Positions 18,391-25,475 of a DNA stretch of 64,000 nucleotides are shown in pieces. Numbering within the stretch: position 1 is the first letter of the stretch; each line of letters opens with the position of its first letter. The translations under genes and the position numbers were made by a program. The notes under the pieces are model-generated. The model was given only the letters and a program-made list of their open reading frames with translations. It was not told the origin of the DNA and ran no database searches. This DNA is from Frankia sp. AgB32 (lineage in GTDB: Bacteria > Actinomycetota > Actinomycetes > Frankiales > Frankiaceae): assembly GCF_023243045.1 (NCBI RefSeq), contig NZ_JALKFX010000010.1, positions 32,008 to 96,007 on the forward strand. The letters are read 5' to 3'.

Positions 18391-19403
18391 CCAGGGTTGA
18401 CTTGTGGTGACCCGCCTGGCGGGACTGCCCTGTGCTGCTCCCGCGCTCTGCGGACCGCCCGTCCCGGCGCCGCCGTGCCCCGCGGACCGAGGACCCGCGG
18501 ACCGAAGGCCCGCGGACCAGAGCCCCAGGGACCAGAGCCCCGCGGAGCGATGCCCTGTCTCGGTGCGGCCTGGTGCCGCCGCGCCTGTCCACGGCGTGCC
18601 CGCTGGCCACGCCGGTCGCTGTACCGCACGACCGCCCGGGTAGATGACGCGCACATGGGCCTGACCCGTGATCATCCGCGCCGCACCGCCCTCCGCATAT
18701 CTGGTTCCCCTCCAGCACAGCATCTACGGACAACGAATTCCGATGATTCGCTCAACCGAAACCGGCGAGCGCCACACTTCCCCCAGCCGGGTTAACCCGG
18801 CCCCGACCTTCCGAACCACCCGCAGTACCAACCGGCGACCTCGCGCGGCATGCCACCTGGCCGTGCGAGGAGTGGCCAATGGAACGTCATCCCGGCCCGG
18901 CTCCCGAGAGGTACGTCCCGGGCGTCTGGCCCCCCCCGATGCCGCTGCGGCGGGCTATCCCGGTCGGGAACACCCGGCGGCGTGGAGCGTCGGCCGGCAT
19001 CCACTGGTACTACGGCATCCACTGGTGCTACGGCATCCGTTGGAACGTGGGCATCCGTTGGTACACGGCCCGTCGGCCGGTCCTTCCGCGCGGACGACTC
19101 CCGACGGCCAGATCACGCCGCTCACCCGAACACCTCGCCAGCCACCGGACAGCTCCACGGCGCCGCCGACAGCTCCGGTTCTCGCGGCCGCACCGATACC
19201 CGGCGCGGACCGACAATGCGCCGGCCGCCCCGAGTACCTTCGCGTTTTATCACCAGTCGGACGCCGAGGCAGCATCCGCCCACCTGGCCTTTCCGAACCT
19301 TCGGCTGGCCGCGGCCGTGGGGTTTCCCCGCTCGGGGATACCTGATCTCGTACCCACCGGCCACCCACGCCGCGATACGGTCATTGGCCGGAATCAACTG
19401 CGC
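18391..19403. other. Low-complexity and relic DNA
   Basis: No gene I can support beyond the possible N-terminal extension of the Zn-ribbon gene to 18723. It contains imperfect repeats around 18480-18545 and an 18-bp tandem array at 18996-19067. It leads into the dehydrogenase fragment, whose N-terminal domain is absent here. Confidence 0.45.
18996..19067 (+). repeat. Four 18-bp tandem repeats
   Basis: Units start at 18996, 19014, 19032 and 19050. Each opens GGCATCC; the first two are nearly identical (GGCATCCACTGGTACTAC), the last two share GGCATCCGTTGG. In one frame they encode GIHWYY-like hexapeptides, but there is no sign that this is expressed. Confidence 0.8.
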
Positions 19404-19781
19404 GGGGCGGGGACGCAGAGCACCGCGAGCGTCTACAAGGGCCTCGCGGCGCTGTTCCTGCACGCGGCCGCCTCCGCGCGCCGCGCCGGCGTGCTGAACC
19501 CGGTCCTCGACGACCTGACGGCCGCGTTTCCCGACGAGGTCCAGGGTCTCGGCCGGTTCCTGGCGTTGTCGGCGAGCAAGTCCGGCCGCTACGTCGACGA
19601 GATGCGGGAGATCGCCGCGACGCAGGACGCCGCCGGGCTGCCCCCCGAGCTGTTCACCGCGATGGCCACCGTCTGGGAGCGGGTCGCCGCGACACCGCTG
19701 GGCGCGCTCACCCCGGAGGACGCCGCGGGGATGTCCGACCTCGATGACGTCCTACGCGCCCTGGACGACCACGACCGGTAG
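19404..19781 (+). pseudogene. C-terminal fragment of a 6-phosphogluconate-dehydrogenase-like protein (DUF1932)
   Basis: About 125 residues match the C-terminal helical DUF1932 domain of NAD(P)-dependent beta-hydroxyacid-type dehydrogenases. Landmarks are SVYKGLAALFLHAAASARRAG, LSASKSGRYVDEMREIAAT and FTAMATVWERVAATPLG. The Rossmann domain that should precede it (GxGxxG) is not found upstream in any frame. The frame is open leftward only through low-complexity sequence. Without the NAD domain it cannot be an enzyme of this type. Confidence 0.75.
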
Positions 19782-19820
19782 TTTTCCGCCCCGCCACCAC
19801 CCGCCCACCACGTGATCATA

Positions 19821-19835
19821 GTGTTCCGCGGCGCA
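19821..19835. repeat. TGTTCCGCGGCGCAC motif at convergent gene ends
   Basis: Copy of a short, near-palindromic word centred on CCGCGG. It lies between the convergent ends of the dehydrogenase fragment and the MerR-like gene. Related copies are at 22224-22241, 42751-42761 and the tandem array from 63925. Confidence 0.7.
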
Positions 19836-19934
19836 CTCCGACAGACTCGGACACATCAAACCTATCGGGCAGCACAGGCGGTGAGCGGAGCCGGCCGGCG
19901 AGGCCGATCGGGCCGGGCGCCATGACGGCCGGCG

Positions 19935-20306
19935 CTAAGCCGTGTCGCGGTCGGTGACGTCGCGCCCTTCCAGTGCGGCGACGCGGGCCTCCAGCTCGTC
20001 GATCCGGTGCTGGAGCAGTTCGATCTGCGCCTCTTCCCCGAGGCGGCGTTCCCAGCTGCGCCGCAGCCGCGGGGACTCCTCGGCGCGGGCCGCCACCATC
20101 GCCAGGGGGACCAGGCGCTGCGGGCCGTGCGGGCCGTCGACCAGGCGTGACGGGATCAGGTCCGCCCGGTACCAGGTTCGCAGCGCCGCGCGGGACACCC
20201 CGGTACTGCTGGACGCCTCCTGCAAGGTCACCCAGTCGGACTCCTCGAGTTGCGCGGCGAGTTCCCGCTCGACATCCCACTGATCCAGACGATCGTCCCA
20301 GCTCAC
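19935..20306 (-). CDS. MerR-like DNA-binding protein with C-terminal coiled coil
   Basis: 123 residues from GTG 20306, chosen for GAGG 5 nt upstream; GTG 20324 is an alternative. The middle is a MerR-type winged helix, WVTLQEASSSTGVSRAALRTWYRADLI, and the rest is a charged coiled coil (AQIELLQHRIDELEARVAALEG). There is no ligand domain. It is divergent from the Clp-N gene, which it may control; the gap to that start is only 71 bp. Confidence 0.8.
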   Translation of the reverse strand: MSWDDRLDQWDVERELAAQLEESDWVTLQEASSSTGVSRAALRTWYRADLIPSRLVDGPHGPQRLVPLAMVAARAEESPRLRRSWERRLGEEAQIELLQHRIDELEARVAALEGRDVTDRDTA

Positions 20307-20377
20307 GGCCACCTCTTTCGTCACCCTACTATTAGCATGGTATTGACGGGGATCGGAACAGGGGCTGAAGTCGGACC

Positions 20378-21448
20378 ATGTTCGAGCGATTCACCGCCGC
20401 CGCCCGCCAGGTTGTCGTCCTCAGCCAGGAAGAGGCCCGCCGCCTCGACCACAACTACATCGGCACCGAGCACCTCCTGCTCGGGCTGCTCCACGAACCC
20501 GACGGCATCGCCGGGCGCGCCCTCGCCGAGACCCCCGTGACGCTCTCGACCGCCCGAGCCGCCGTCCTCGCCGCCGTCGGCCGTGGGAAGAAGCCGCTGA
20601 AGGGCCACATCCCTTTCACCCCCCGAGCGAAGAAGGTCCTCGAGAAGGCGCTGCAGGAGGCCCTCGCGCTGCGGACCAGGAGCATCGGTACGGAACACCT
20701 TCTGCTCGGCCTGCTGGAGATCAACGAGGGTCTCGCCGTGACCCTGCTGCGCGACGCGGCGGTGGACGTCGAGGCGCTGCGCCTACGGGTGCTCGCGCTG
20801 GCCGCCGCCGCCAAGGTCGACCGGGACGCGGGCGTCCCCGCCTCGGCCGGCAGCCCTCGACAGCCCGGCGTGAGCGCCGACATCGACAGCGGCATCCTCG
20901 ACGTCACCGACGACACCCGGCCGCGCCGCACCGCCGCCGCCGACGCCGGCATCCTGACCGCCGGCCACTACGCGGGCCGCGACCCGGTCGGCTCTCACCA
21001 TCTGCTGCTCGCCCTGCTCAACGACCAGAGCAACGCGGCGACCCGGACCCTCGCGGGCCTGGGCATCGACGTTCCCGCCGTCCGCGACGCCCTGCTCGAC
21101 GCCGATCTGACCGACACCTCGGACGAACTACCCGAGGTCACCGGGCGGCACGGAATGTCACTGCGCCTGACCGACTCGACGCTGGTCGTGGAGGCGACCG
21201 ACCACCGGCTACTCGGCCTCGCCCGGCTCGCCCGCAACGCCCTGCGCGGCCGCCGCACCTCACTGGACTCCGCGCCAGCCGACAGCGGCGCCGCGGACAG
21301 CGTGTCCCCCGCTGACGGGTCACCGGACGGCGAGCCACTGATCAGCGGCCGGGACGAGTTCTCCGACAGTCTCTCCGCGGTCTGGACGGTCCTCGAAGCC
21401 AGCCTGGAGGACATCCGTTCGCGTGCCGCCGAGGAACGGGAAGGGTGA
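20378..21448 (+). CDS. Clp N-terminal (Clp_N) repeat protein without AAA+ domain
   Basis: 356 residues from ATG 20378. Residues 1-145 are a complete Clp_N double repeat: MFERFTAAARQVVVLSQEEA, HNYIGTEHLLLGLLHEP, FTPRAKKVLEKALQEA and SIGTEHLLLGLLEINEG. A third half-repeat follows at about 195-250 (LTAGHYAGRDPVGSHHLLLALL). No Walker motifs occur, so it is not an unfoldase. Clp_N-only proteins may act as adaptors or decoys for ClpC/ClpP1P2. The C-terminal 100 residues are Ser/Asp-rich and unassigned. It is followed closely by the HEAT gene. Confidence 0.85.
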   Translation: MFERFTAAARQVVVLSQEEARRLDHNYIGTEHLLLGLLHEPDGIAGRALAETPVTLSTARAAVLAAVGRGKKPLKGHIPFTPRAKKVLEKALQEALALRTRSIGTEHLLLGLLEINEGLAVTLLRDAAVDVEALRLRVLALAAAAKVDRDAGVPASAGSPRQPGVSADIDSGILDVTDDTRPRRTAAADAGILTAGHYAGRDPVGSHHLLLALLNDQSNAATRTLAGLGIDVPAVRDALLDADLTDTSDELPEVTGRHGMSLRLTDSTLVVEATDHRLLGLARLARNALRGRRTSLDSAPADSGAADSVSPADGSPDGEPLISGRDEFSDSLSAVWTVLEASLEDIRSRAAEEREG

Positions 21449-21561
21449 CATCCGGTGGCCGCCGCCTTCCACGAGTCCGGCCCGCATGGCAACAGGATTG
21501 CCACCGGAGGCAGGAGGTGGTTCCCGTCAACGCCACGCACCGGCCCGGAGGAGAAGCTGGA

Positions 21562-22191
21562 ATGCTCGACGCGTTGAGCGCCGGGGATTCGTCGATGCGT
21601 CTCCAGGCGGCCCTGGCGGTGGGGACGAATCCCGATTCCGGTCAGCTCGAGGCGCTGCTGGAACGATGCGCGATCGAGCCGGACTTCTTCGTCCGCGACA
21701 TGCTGACCTGGGCGTTGACCCGCCTTCCGGCCGACGTCACGGTGCCTCGCCTGCGCGCGGAACTGCATTCCGACCGCGCCCAGGCCCGCAGCCAGGCGTT
21801 GCACACATTGTCCAAAATCGGGGACGGGAGTGCGTGGCCCTCGATCACGCGGTCGTTGCTGCGGGACGCCGATGACGAGGTCGCGAAAAGCGCGTGGCGG
21901 GCCGCCGTCATCCTCGTGCCCGACACGGAAACGAACGCGCTGGCCGCGGAACTGGCCGCACAGCTCGGTCGCGGCGACCGGAAGGTGCACCAGAGCCTCA
22001 GCCGGGCCCTCGTCGCGCTCGGAGACGTGATCGAGCCTGCTCTGCGGGAGGCGATGGCGAGTGCCAGCCCGGCGGTGCGTGCGCACGCCCGCGCCACGGA
22101 GGTGCTCCTGCGCGACCCGGAGGCCGGTTTCGAGTCAGTCCTCGACGAGGCGAAACGGATCGTCGCGCTCGGCCCGGACCGGGCCGAGTAG
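21562..22191 (+). CDS. HEAT-repeat protein
   Basis: 209 residues from ATG 21562 with GGAGGAG upstream; GTG 21517 with GGAGG is also possible. About five HEAT-like helical pairs are seen, such as SMRLQAALAVGTNPDSGQLEALL, QARSQALHTLSKIGDGSAW, DEVAKSAWRAAVILVPD and KVHQSLSRALVALGD. Such solenoids are protein-protein scaffolds. It lies 113 nt after the Clp-N gene on the same strand, so a shared adaptor role is possible but unproven. Confidence 0.8.
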   Translation: MLDALSAGDSSMRLQAALAVGTNPDSGQLEALLERCAIEPDFFVRDMLTWALTRLPADVTVPRLRAELHSDRAQARSQALHTLSKIGDGSAWPSITRSLLRDADDEVAKSAWRAAVILVPDTETNALAAELAAQLGRGDRKVHQSLSRALVALGDVIEPALREAMASASPAVRAHARATEVLLRDPEAGFESVLDEAKRIVALGPDRAE

Positions 22192-22223
22192 GCAGCGCCG
22201 CAGCTCGACCCACGATGGATCAT

Positions 22224-22241
22224 GGTGCGCCGCGGCGCACC
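22224..22241. terminator. 18-bp perfect palindrome between convergent genes
   Basis: GGTGCGCCGCGGCGCACC is fully self-complementary and lies between the HEAT gene stop and the deaminase gene stop. It shares its CCGCGGCGCAC core with the other motif copies. It may act as a bidirectional terminator. Confidence 0.6.
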
Positions 22242-22248
22242 GCTCGGG

Positions 22249-22701
22249 TCAGAGCGACAGGTGGGCGTTCATGGCGCGCGCCTGGTCGGCGAGGTCGGAC
22301 AGTTCGACCACGGTGACGCCGGCGGCGGTGAGCAGTTCGCAGCCCTGGCAGTCGGCGACGAACAGACTGGGTTCGCGCCAGGCGATGACGACCCGGGGGA
22401 TCTTCGCGGCCAGGATGAGCTGGGCGCAGGGCCGGGGCCGGGACCCGCGCTGGGAGCACGGTTCGAGGGTGCTGTAGAGCGTCGCCGTGCTCAGGCGGGG
22501 GTCGTCGGGGGCGAGTTTCGCGAGGGCGGACTCCTCGGCGTGCACCGAGCCGTCGACCTCGCGGGAGAAGCCGAACGCGATCTCCTCGCCGTCCGCGCCG
22601 ACGATCACAGCGCCGACCGAGTAGGCGCCGGTGGCGGGCGGGCAGCGGTGGGCGAGCTCGATCGCCCGCGTCATCCAGCGGTGGTCGTCCGGCTGCGACA
22701 T
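22249..22701 (-). CDS. CMP/dCMP-type (RibD-like) zinc deaminase
   Basis: 150 residues from ATG 22701 with a GGAAGG-type ribosome site. The zinc deaminase motif is complete: VHAEESALAKL supplies the His ligand and catalytic Glu. LEPCSQRGSRPRPCAQLI supplies the two Cys ligands. The longer spacing between the Cys residues is like RibD/Tad pyrimidine deaminases. Substrate could be a pyrimidine nucleotide or a riboflavin intermediate; no other riboflavin gene is nearby. Confidence 0.85.
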   Translation of the reverse strand: MSQPDDHRWMTRAIELAHRCPPATGAYSVGAVIVGADGEEIAFGFSREVDGSVHAEESALAKLAPDDPRLSTATLYSTLEPCSQRGSRPRPCAQLILAAKIPRVVIAWREPSLFVADCQGCELLTAAGVTVVELSDLADQARAMNAHLSL

Positions 22702-22833
22702 GAGGGCCTGCCTTCCATCGGACCTACCACCAGGTTACGGCCGGGCCGGCGCGTGTTGACCTGAAGTCGGCTTCATCTCCTACGGTGACGGACGTTGCCC
22801 GCGTGTCCGTCCACCACCGAATGGAGCACGTCA

Positions 22834-23232
22834 ATGGTCTTCACGCCGGTCGAACTCGAGTATCTGCGCTCCCAGCGCCTGGGCCGGATCGCGACCGTCG
22901 CACCGGAGGGGACGTTGCAGAACAGCCCGGTCAGCCACGTCGTCGACGAGGCCACCGGGGTGATCAGCATCTACGGGTACGACCTCGGCAACACCCGCAA
23001 GTTCCACAACATCGCCGCGAACGGGCAGGTCGCCTACGTCGTCGACGACATCGCGTCGCTCGAGCCGTGGTCGGTGCGCGGCGTGGAGATCCGCGGCACG
23101 GCCGAGGCGCTGCGCGACCAGACTCCCCCGGCGTCGCACCTGAGCCCCGAGGTGATCCGCATCCACCCACGGCGGATCATCAGCTGGAACCTGGGCGACG
23201 GCGGGGAGGGTTCCCGGCGGACGGTGACGTGA
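22834..23232 (+). CDS. PPOX-class F420-dependent oxidoreductase
   Basis: 132 residues from ATG 22834 (GGAG 7 nt upstream). Split beta-barrel of the pyridoxamine-phosphate-oxidase superfamily: FTPVELEYLRSQRLGRIATV, QNSPVSHVVDEATG, TRKFHNIAANGQVAYVVDD and the end PRRIISWNLGD. The family in actinobacteria mostly binds F420. The physiological substrate is unknown. Confidence 0.88.
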   Translation: MVFTPVELEYLRSQRLGRIATVAPEGTLQNSPVSHVVDEATGVISIYGYDLGNTRKFHNIAANGQVAYVVDDIASLEPWSVRGVEIRGTAEALRDQTPPASHLSPEVIRIHPRRIISWNLGDGGEGSRRTVT

Positions 23233-23250
23233 CCGGAGTGGCCTCGGCTG

Positions 23251-23985
23251 TCAGCGTGCCCAGGAGGCCCGGCCGGCGTCGGCGCGGTCGCTGGTCCGCT
23301 CCTCGGTGAGCAGGCGCTCGACGGCCTCGGGCCGCCAGGTGCCGGCGGCGCCGGGGCGGGTGGCGAGGTAGTCGGCGATGCGCCGCGCCGACCAGCCGTG
23401 GGCCTCGCGCAGGCCGGCGGCGAGCATCGCGAGGTAGCCGCCCGAGGGGGCGGAGAGCTCCACGTCGGCCATGGTCCACGGCGCGGTGAAGGTCAGCACG
23501 GGGACCTCGGTGTGGTGGCCGACGAGGACCAGCGTCTCGTAGCGGCCCGGGCCGACCTGGGCGCGGCCGGTGCGCAGCACGGTGGCCAGGTCGAGGTCCA
23601 GGTCCGGCGGACGGTGCATCTCCTGGGCGGCGACGTCGGCGAACTGGCCGGCGGTCAGCAGGTAGGCGCGGCCGGCGACCTCGCCGGGCGCGGACGGGTC
23701 GTAGAAGGCGACGCCGCCCGTCCAGATCTGTGACTCACCGGAGAAGTACATGCCGCCGGGGAGCATGACCGGCTCCGCGAGGCGCGGGGGGCGCTGGTCG
23801 CGGCAGCCGGGATGGTGGTGGGTGCTGCCCGGCGGGCAGCCGCCGGACAGGTAGTACGTGAGGCGGGCCAGCCGCATGTTCGAGCCGTAGCTGGCATACC
23901 AGACCAGCTCCGGCCCGGTTGAGGCCACCGGGCTGGCCGGGGCACCACCTGCGGCCTGCCGGGGCACGCTGAGGGCGTCAAGCAC
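23251..23985 (-). CDS. Gamma-glutamylcyclotransferase-like protein
   Basis: 244 residues from GTG 23985. The N-terminal VWYASYGSNMRLARLTYYLSG matches the nucleotide-like YGSN loop of the GGCT/AIG2 fold. It is followed by FSGESQIWTGGVAFYDP and a long C-terminal part that ends in an Arg/Ala-rich helix (WSARRIADYLATRPGAAGTW). The family removes gamma-glutamyl groups or acts as related acyl cyclases. The substrate is not evident. It is convergent with the PPOX gene, with 18 nt between stops. Confidence 0.75.
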   Translation of the reverse strand: MLDALSVPRQAAGGAPASPVASTGPELVWYASYGSNMRLARLTYYLSGGCPPGSTHHHPGCRDQRPPRLAEPVMLPGGMYFSGESQIWTGGVAFYDPSAPGEVAGRAYLLTAGQFADVAAQEMHRPPDLDLDLATVLRTGRAQVGPGRYETLVLVGHHTEVPVLTFTAPWTMADVELSAPSGGYLAMLAAGLREAHGWSARRIADYLATRPGAAGTWRPEAVERLLTEERTSDRADAGRASWAR

Positions 23986-24218
23986 CGGCCCAGTATGCGG
24001 CGGGCACCATCCCCGTTTCCGCAGTTTTCGAAACCCGATTTGGGCTCACTGTCACCTTCTGGCCACCCGCGGGACAGAAAATCACGGACGGTGAACAGAC
24101 ATGTCTTCGGGGTACGGTGACGCCGCCGGCCGTAACGCCCGAGGTGGCGGACCGCGAGCGCAGGTCGGCGCGGGCGGGCCCGGTGTCCGGGGCCGCCTCG
24201 GGAGGAGGTTCGCGGCCG

Positions 24219-25115
24219 ATGTGCCGGCTGTTCGGGCTCACCAGTGCCCCGCGCACCACCCAGGCCACCTTCTGGCTGCTCGACGCGCCGGACAGCCTCG
24301 ACGTGCAGAGCCGTCGCAACCCGGACGGCACCGGCCTCGGCTTCTTCGACGCCGACGGCCGCGCCGAACTGTTCCGGGAGCCGATCGCTGCCTGGGCGGA
24401 CCGCCAGTTCGCCGCCGAGGCCCGCCAGGCGTCGTCGCGGACGTTCGTCGCCCACGTCCGGCATGCCTCCACCGGCGAGATCTCCCCGCGCAACACCCAT
24501 CCGTTCCTGCACGATGGCCGGCTGTTCGCGCACAACGGGGTCCTCGAGGGCCTCGACGAGCTGGAGCGTCACCTCGGCGACGCGATGTCGCTGGTCGCGG
24601 GCGACACGGACTCCGAGCGGCTGTTCGCGCTGGTCTCCCGGGAGATCGACGCCGCCGGCGGCGATGTCGGACGGGGCATCACCGCGGCGGCCCGCTGGGT
24701 GGCCGCGAACCTGCCGGTCTACAGCATCAACCTGCTGCTGATCACGCCGTCGGACCTGTGGGCGCTGCGCTACCCGGACACCAACGAGCTGCACCTGCTG
24801 CGCCGCCCCGCCGGCGGCCGGCACGGCGGGCGGCCGCTGCACCACGCCGACGCCGCCGGCGCGACCCGGGTGCACGTGCCGGGCCTCGCAAGCGCGCCGG
24901 CGGTCGTCGTCGCCAGCGAGCCGATGGACGAGCACCCCGACTGGCGGCCGTTGGCCGCCGGCGAGCTCATCCACGTCGCGCCGGGCGGCACGGTGCACTC
25001 CGTGCTCGCCCTGCCCGACCCGCCGGCCCACCCGCTCACCCTCGCCGACCTGCGCCCGCAGGCCGCCGCCTCGCAGCACGCCGGCCCGACCCCGCCGGAG
25101 AAGCAGGCGCCGTAA
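24219..25115 (+). CDS. Class II glutamine amidotransferase (YafJ-like)
   Basis: 298 residues from ATG 24219, chosen because Cys2 (MCRLFGLTS) must be N-terminal as the Ntn nucleophile. Other marks: NPDGTGLGFF, TFVAHVRHASTG, NTHPF...LFAHNG and DTDSERLFALV. The enzyme hydrolyses glutamine or a gamma-glutamyl amide; YafJ/EgtC relatives act on gamma-glutamyl compounds. The neighbouring cyclotransferase-like gene, divergent at 23985, may act on related gamma-glutamyl substrates, which is inference. Confidence 0.88.
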   Translation: MCRLFGLTSAPRTTQATFWLLDAPDSLDVQSRRNPDGTGLGFFDADGRAELFREPIAAWADRQFAAEARQASSRTFVAHVRHASTGEISPRNTHPFLHDGRLFAHNGVLEGLDELERHLGDAMSLVAGDTDSERLFALVSREIDAAGGDVGRGITAAARWVAANLPVYSINLLLITPSDLWALRYPDTNELHLLRRPAGGRHGGRPLHHADAAGATRVHVPGLASAPAVVVASEPMDEHPDWRPLAAGELIHVAPGGTVHSVLALPDPPAHPLTLADLRPQAAASQHAGPTPPEKQAP

Positions 25116-25475
25116 GCCGGCGGCGGCAATACCGGTGGGCGAGCGCCCGGGTAATGCGGCGACGGCCGTGAGAAACACCCACACCAGGCCCGCGGCCCCG
25201 CCCGTGCTATTTTTTCCGCACCGGCAGATCGGTTATTCTCCGACAACGGCGAACTCCCCGTCGGGCAGCGGGCGGCCCGTCAGGTGAGGCGACTCACACG
25301 GCCGCCGGCGCACCCGGCCGCGTATGGCGGGAACAACCGCACAGGGCTTCGGTCGCGGCGGTGAGAACTGTTTTTCGCCGCGTTAACGCCCGCGAACGGC
25401 CCGGATTTACAGGCCGCCGACACCATGGTGAACGTGGTCGGACCAGATCGGATCCGGGTGAAAGAGGTGTCGGTG
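25116..25475. promoter_or_regulatory. Upstream region of nirB
   Basis: Non-coding stretch before the nitrite reductase operon. It contains A/T-richer pockets at about 25207-25240 and 25370-25390. A GTTAACGCCCGCGAAC segment at 25382-25397 loosely resembles a GlnR half-site pair (GTNAC-N6-GAAAC), with several mismatches. The site is a guess. Confidence 0.35.

Noticed and set aside
18391..18723. N-terminal extension of the Zn-ribbon/OB protein
   Set aside because: The added sequence is repetitive Ser/Ala/Gly-Arg and lacks a convincing ribosome site; kept only as a possibility in the entry.
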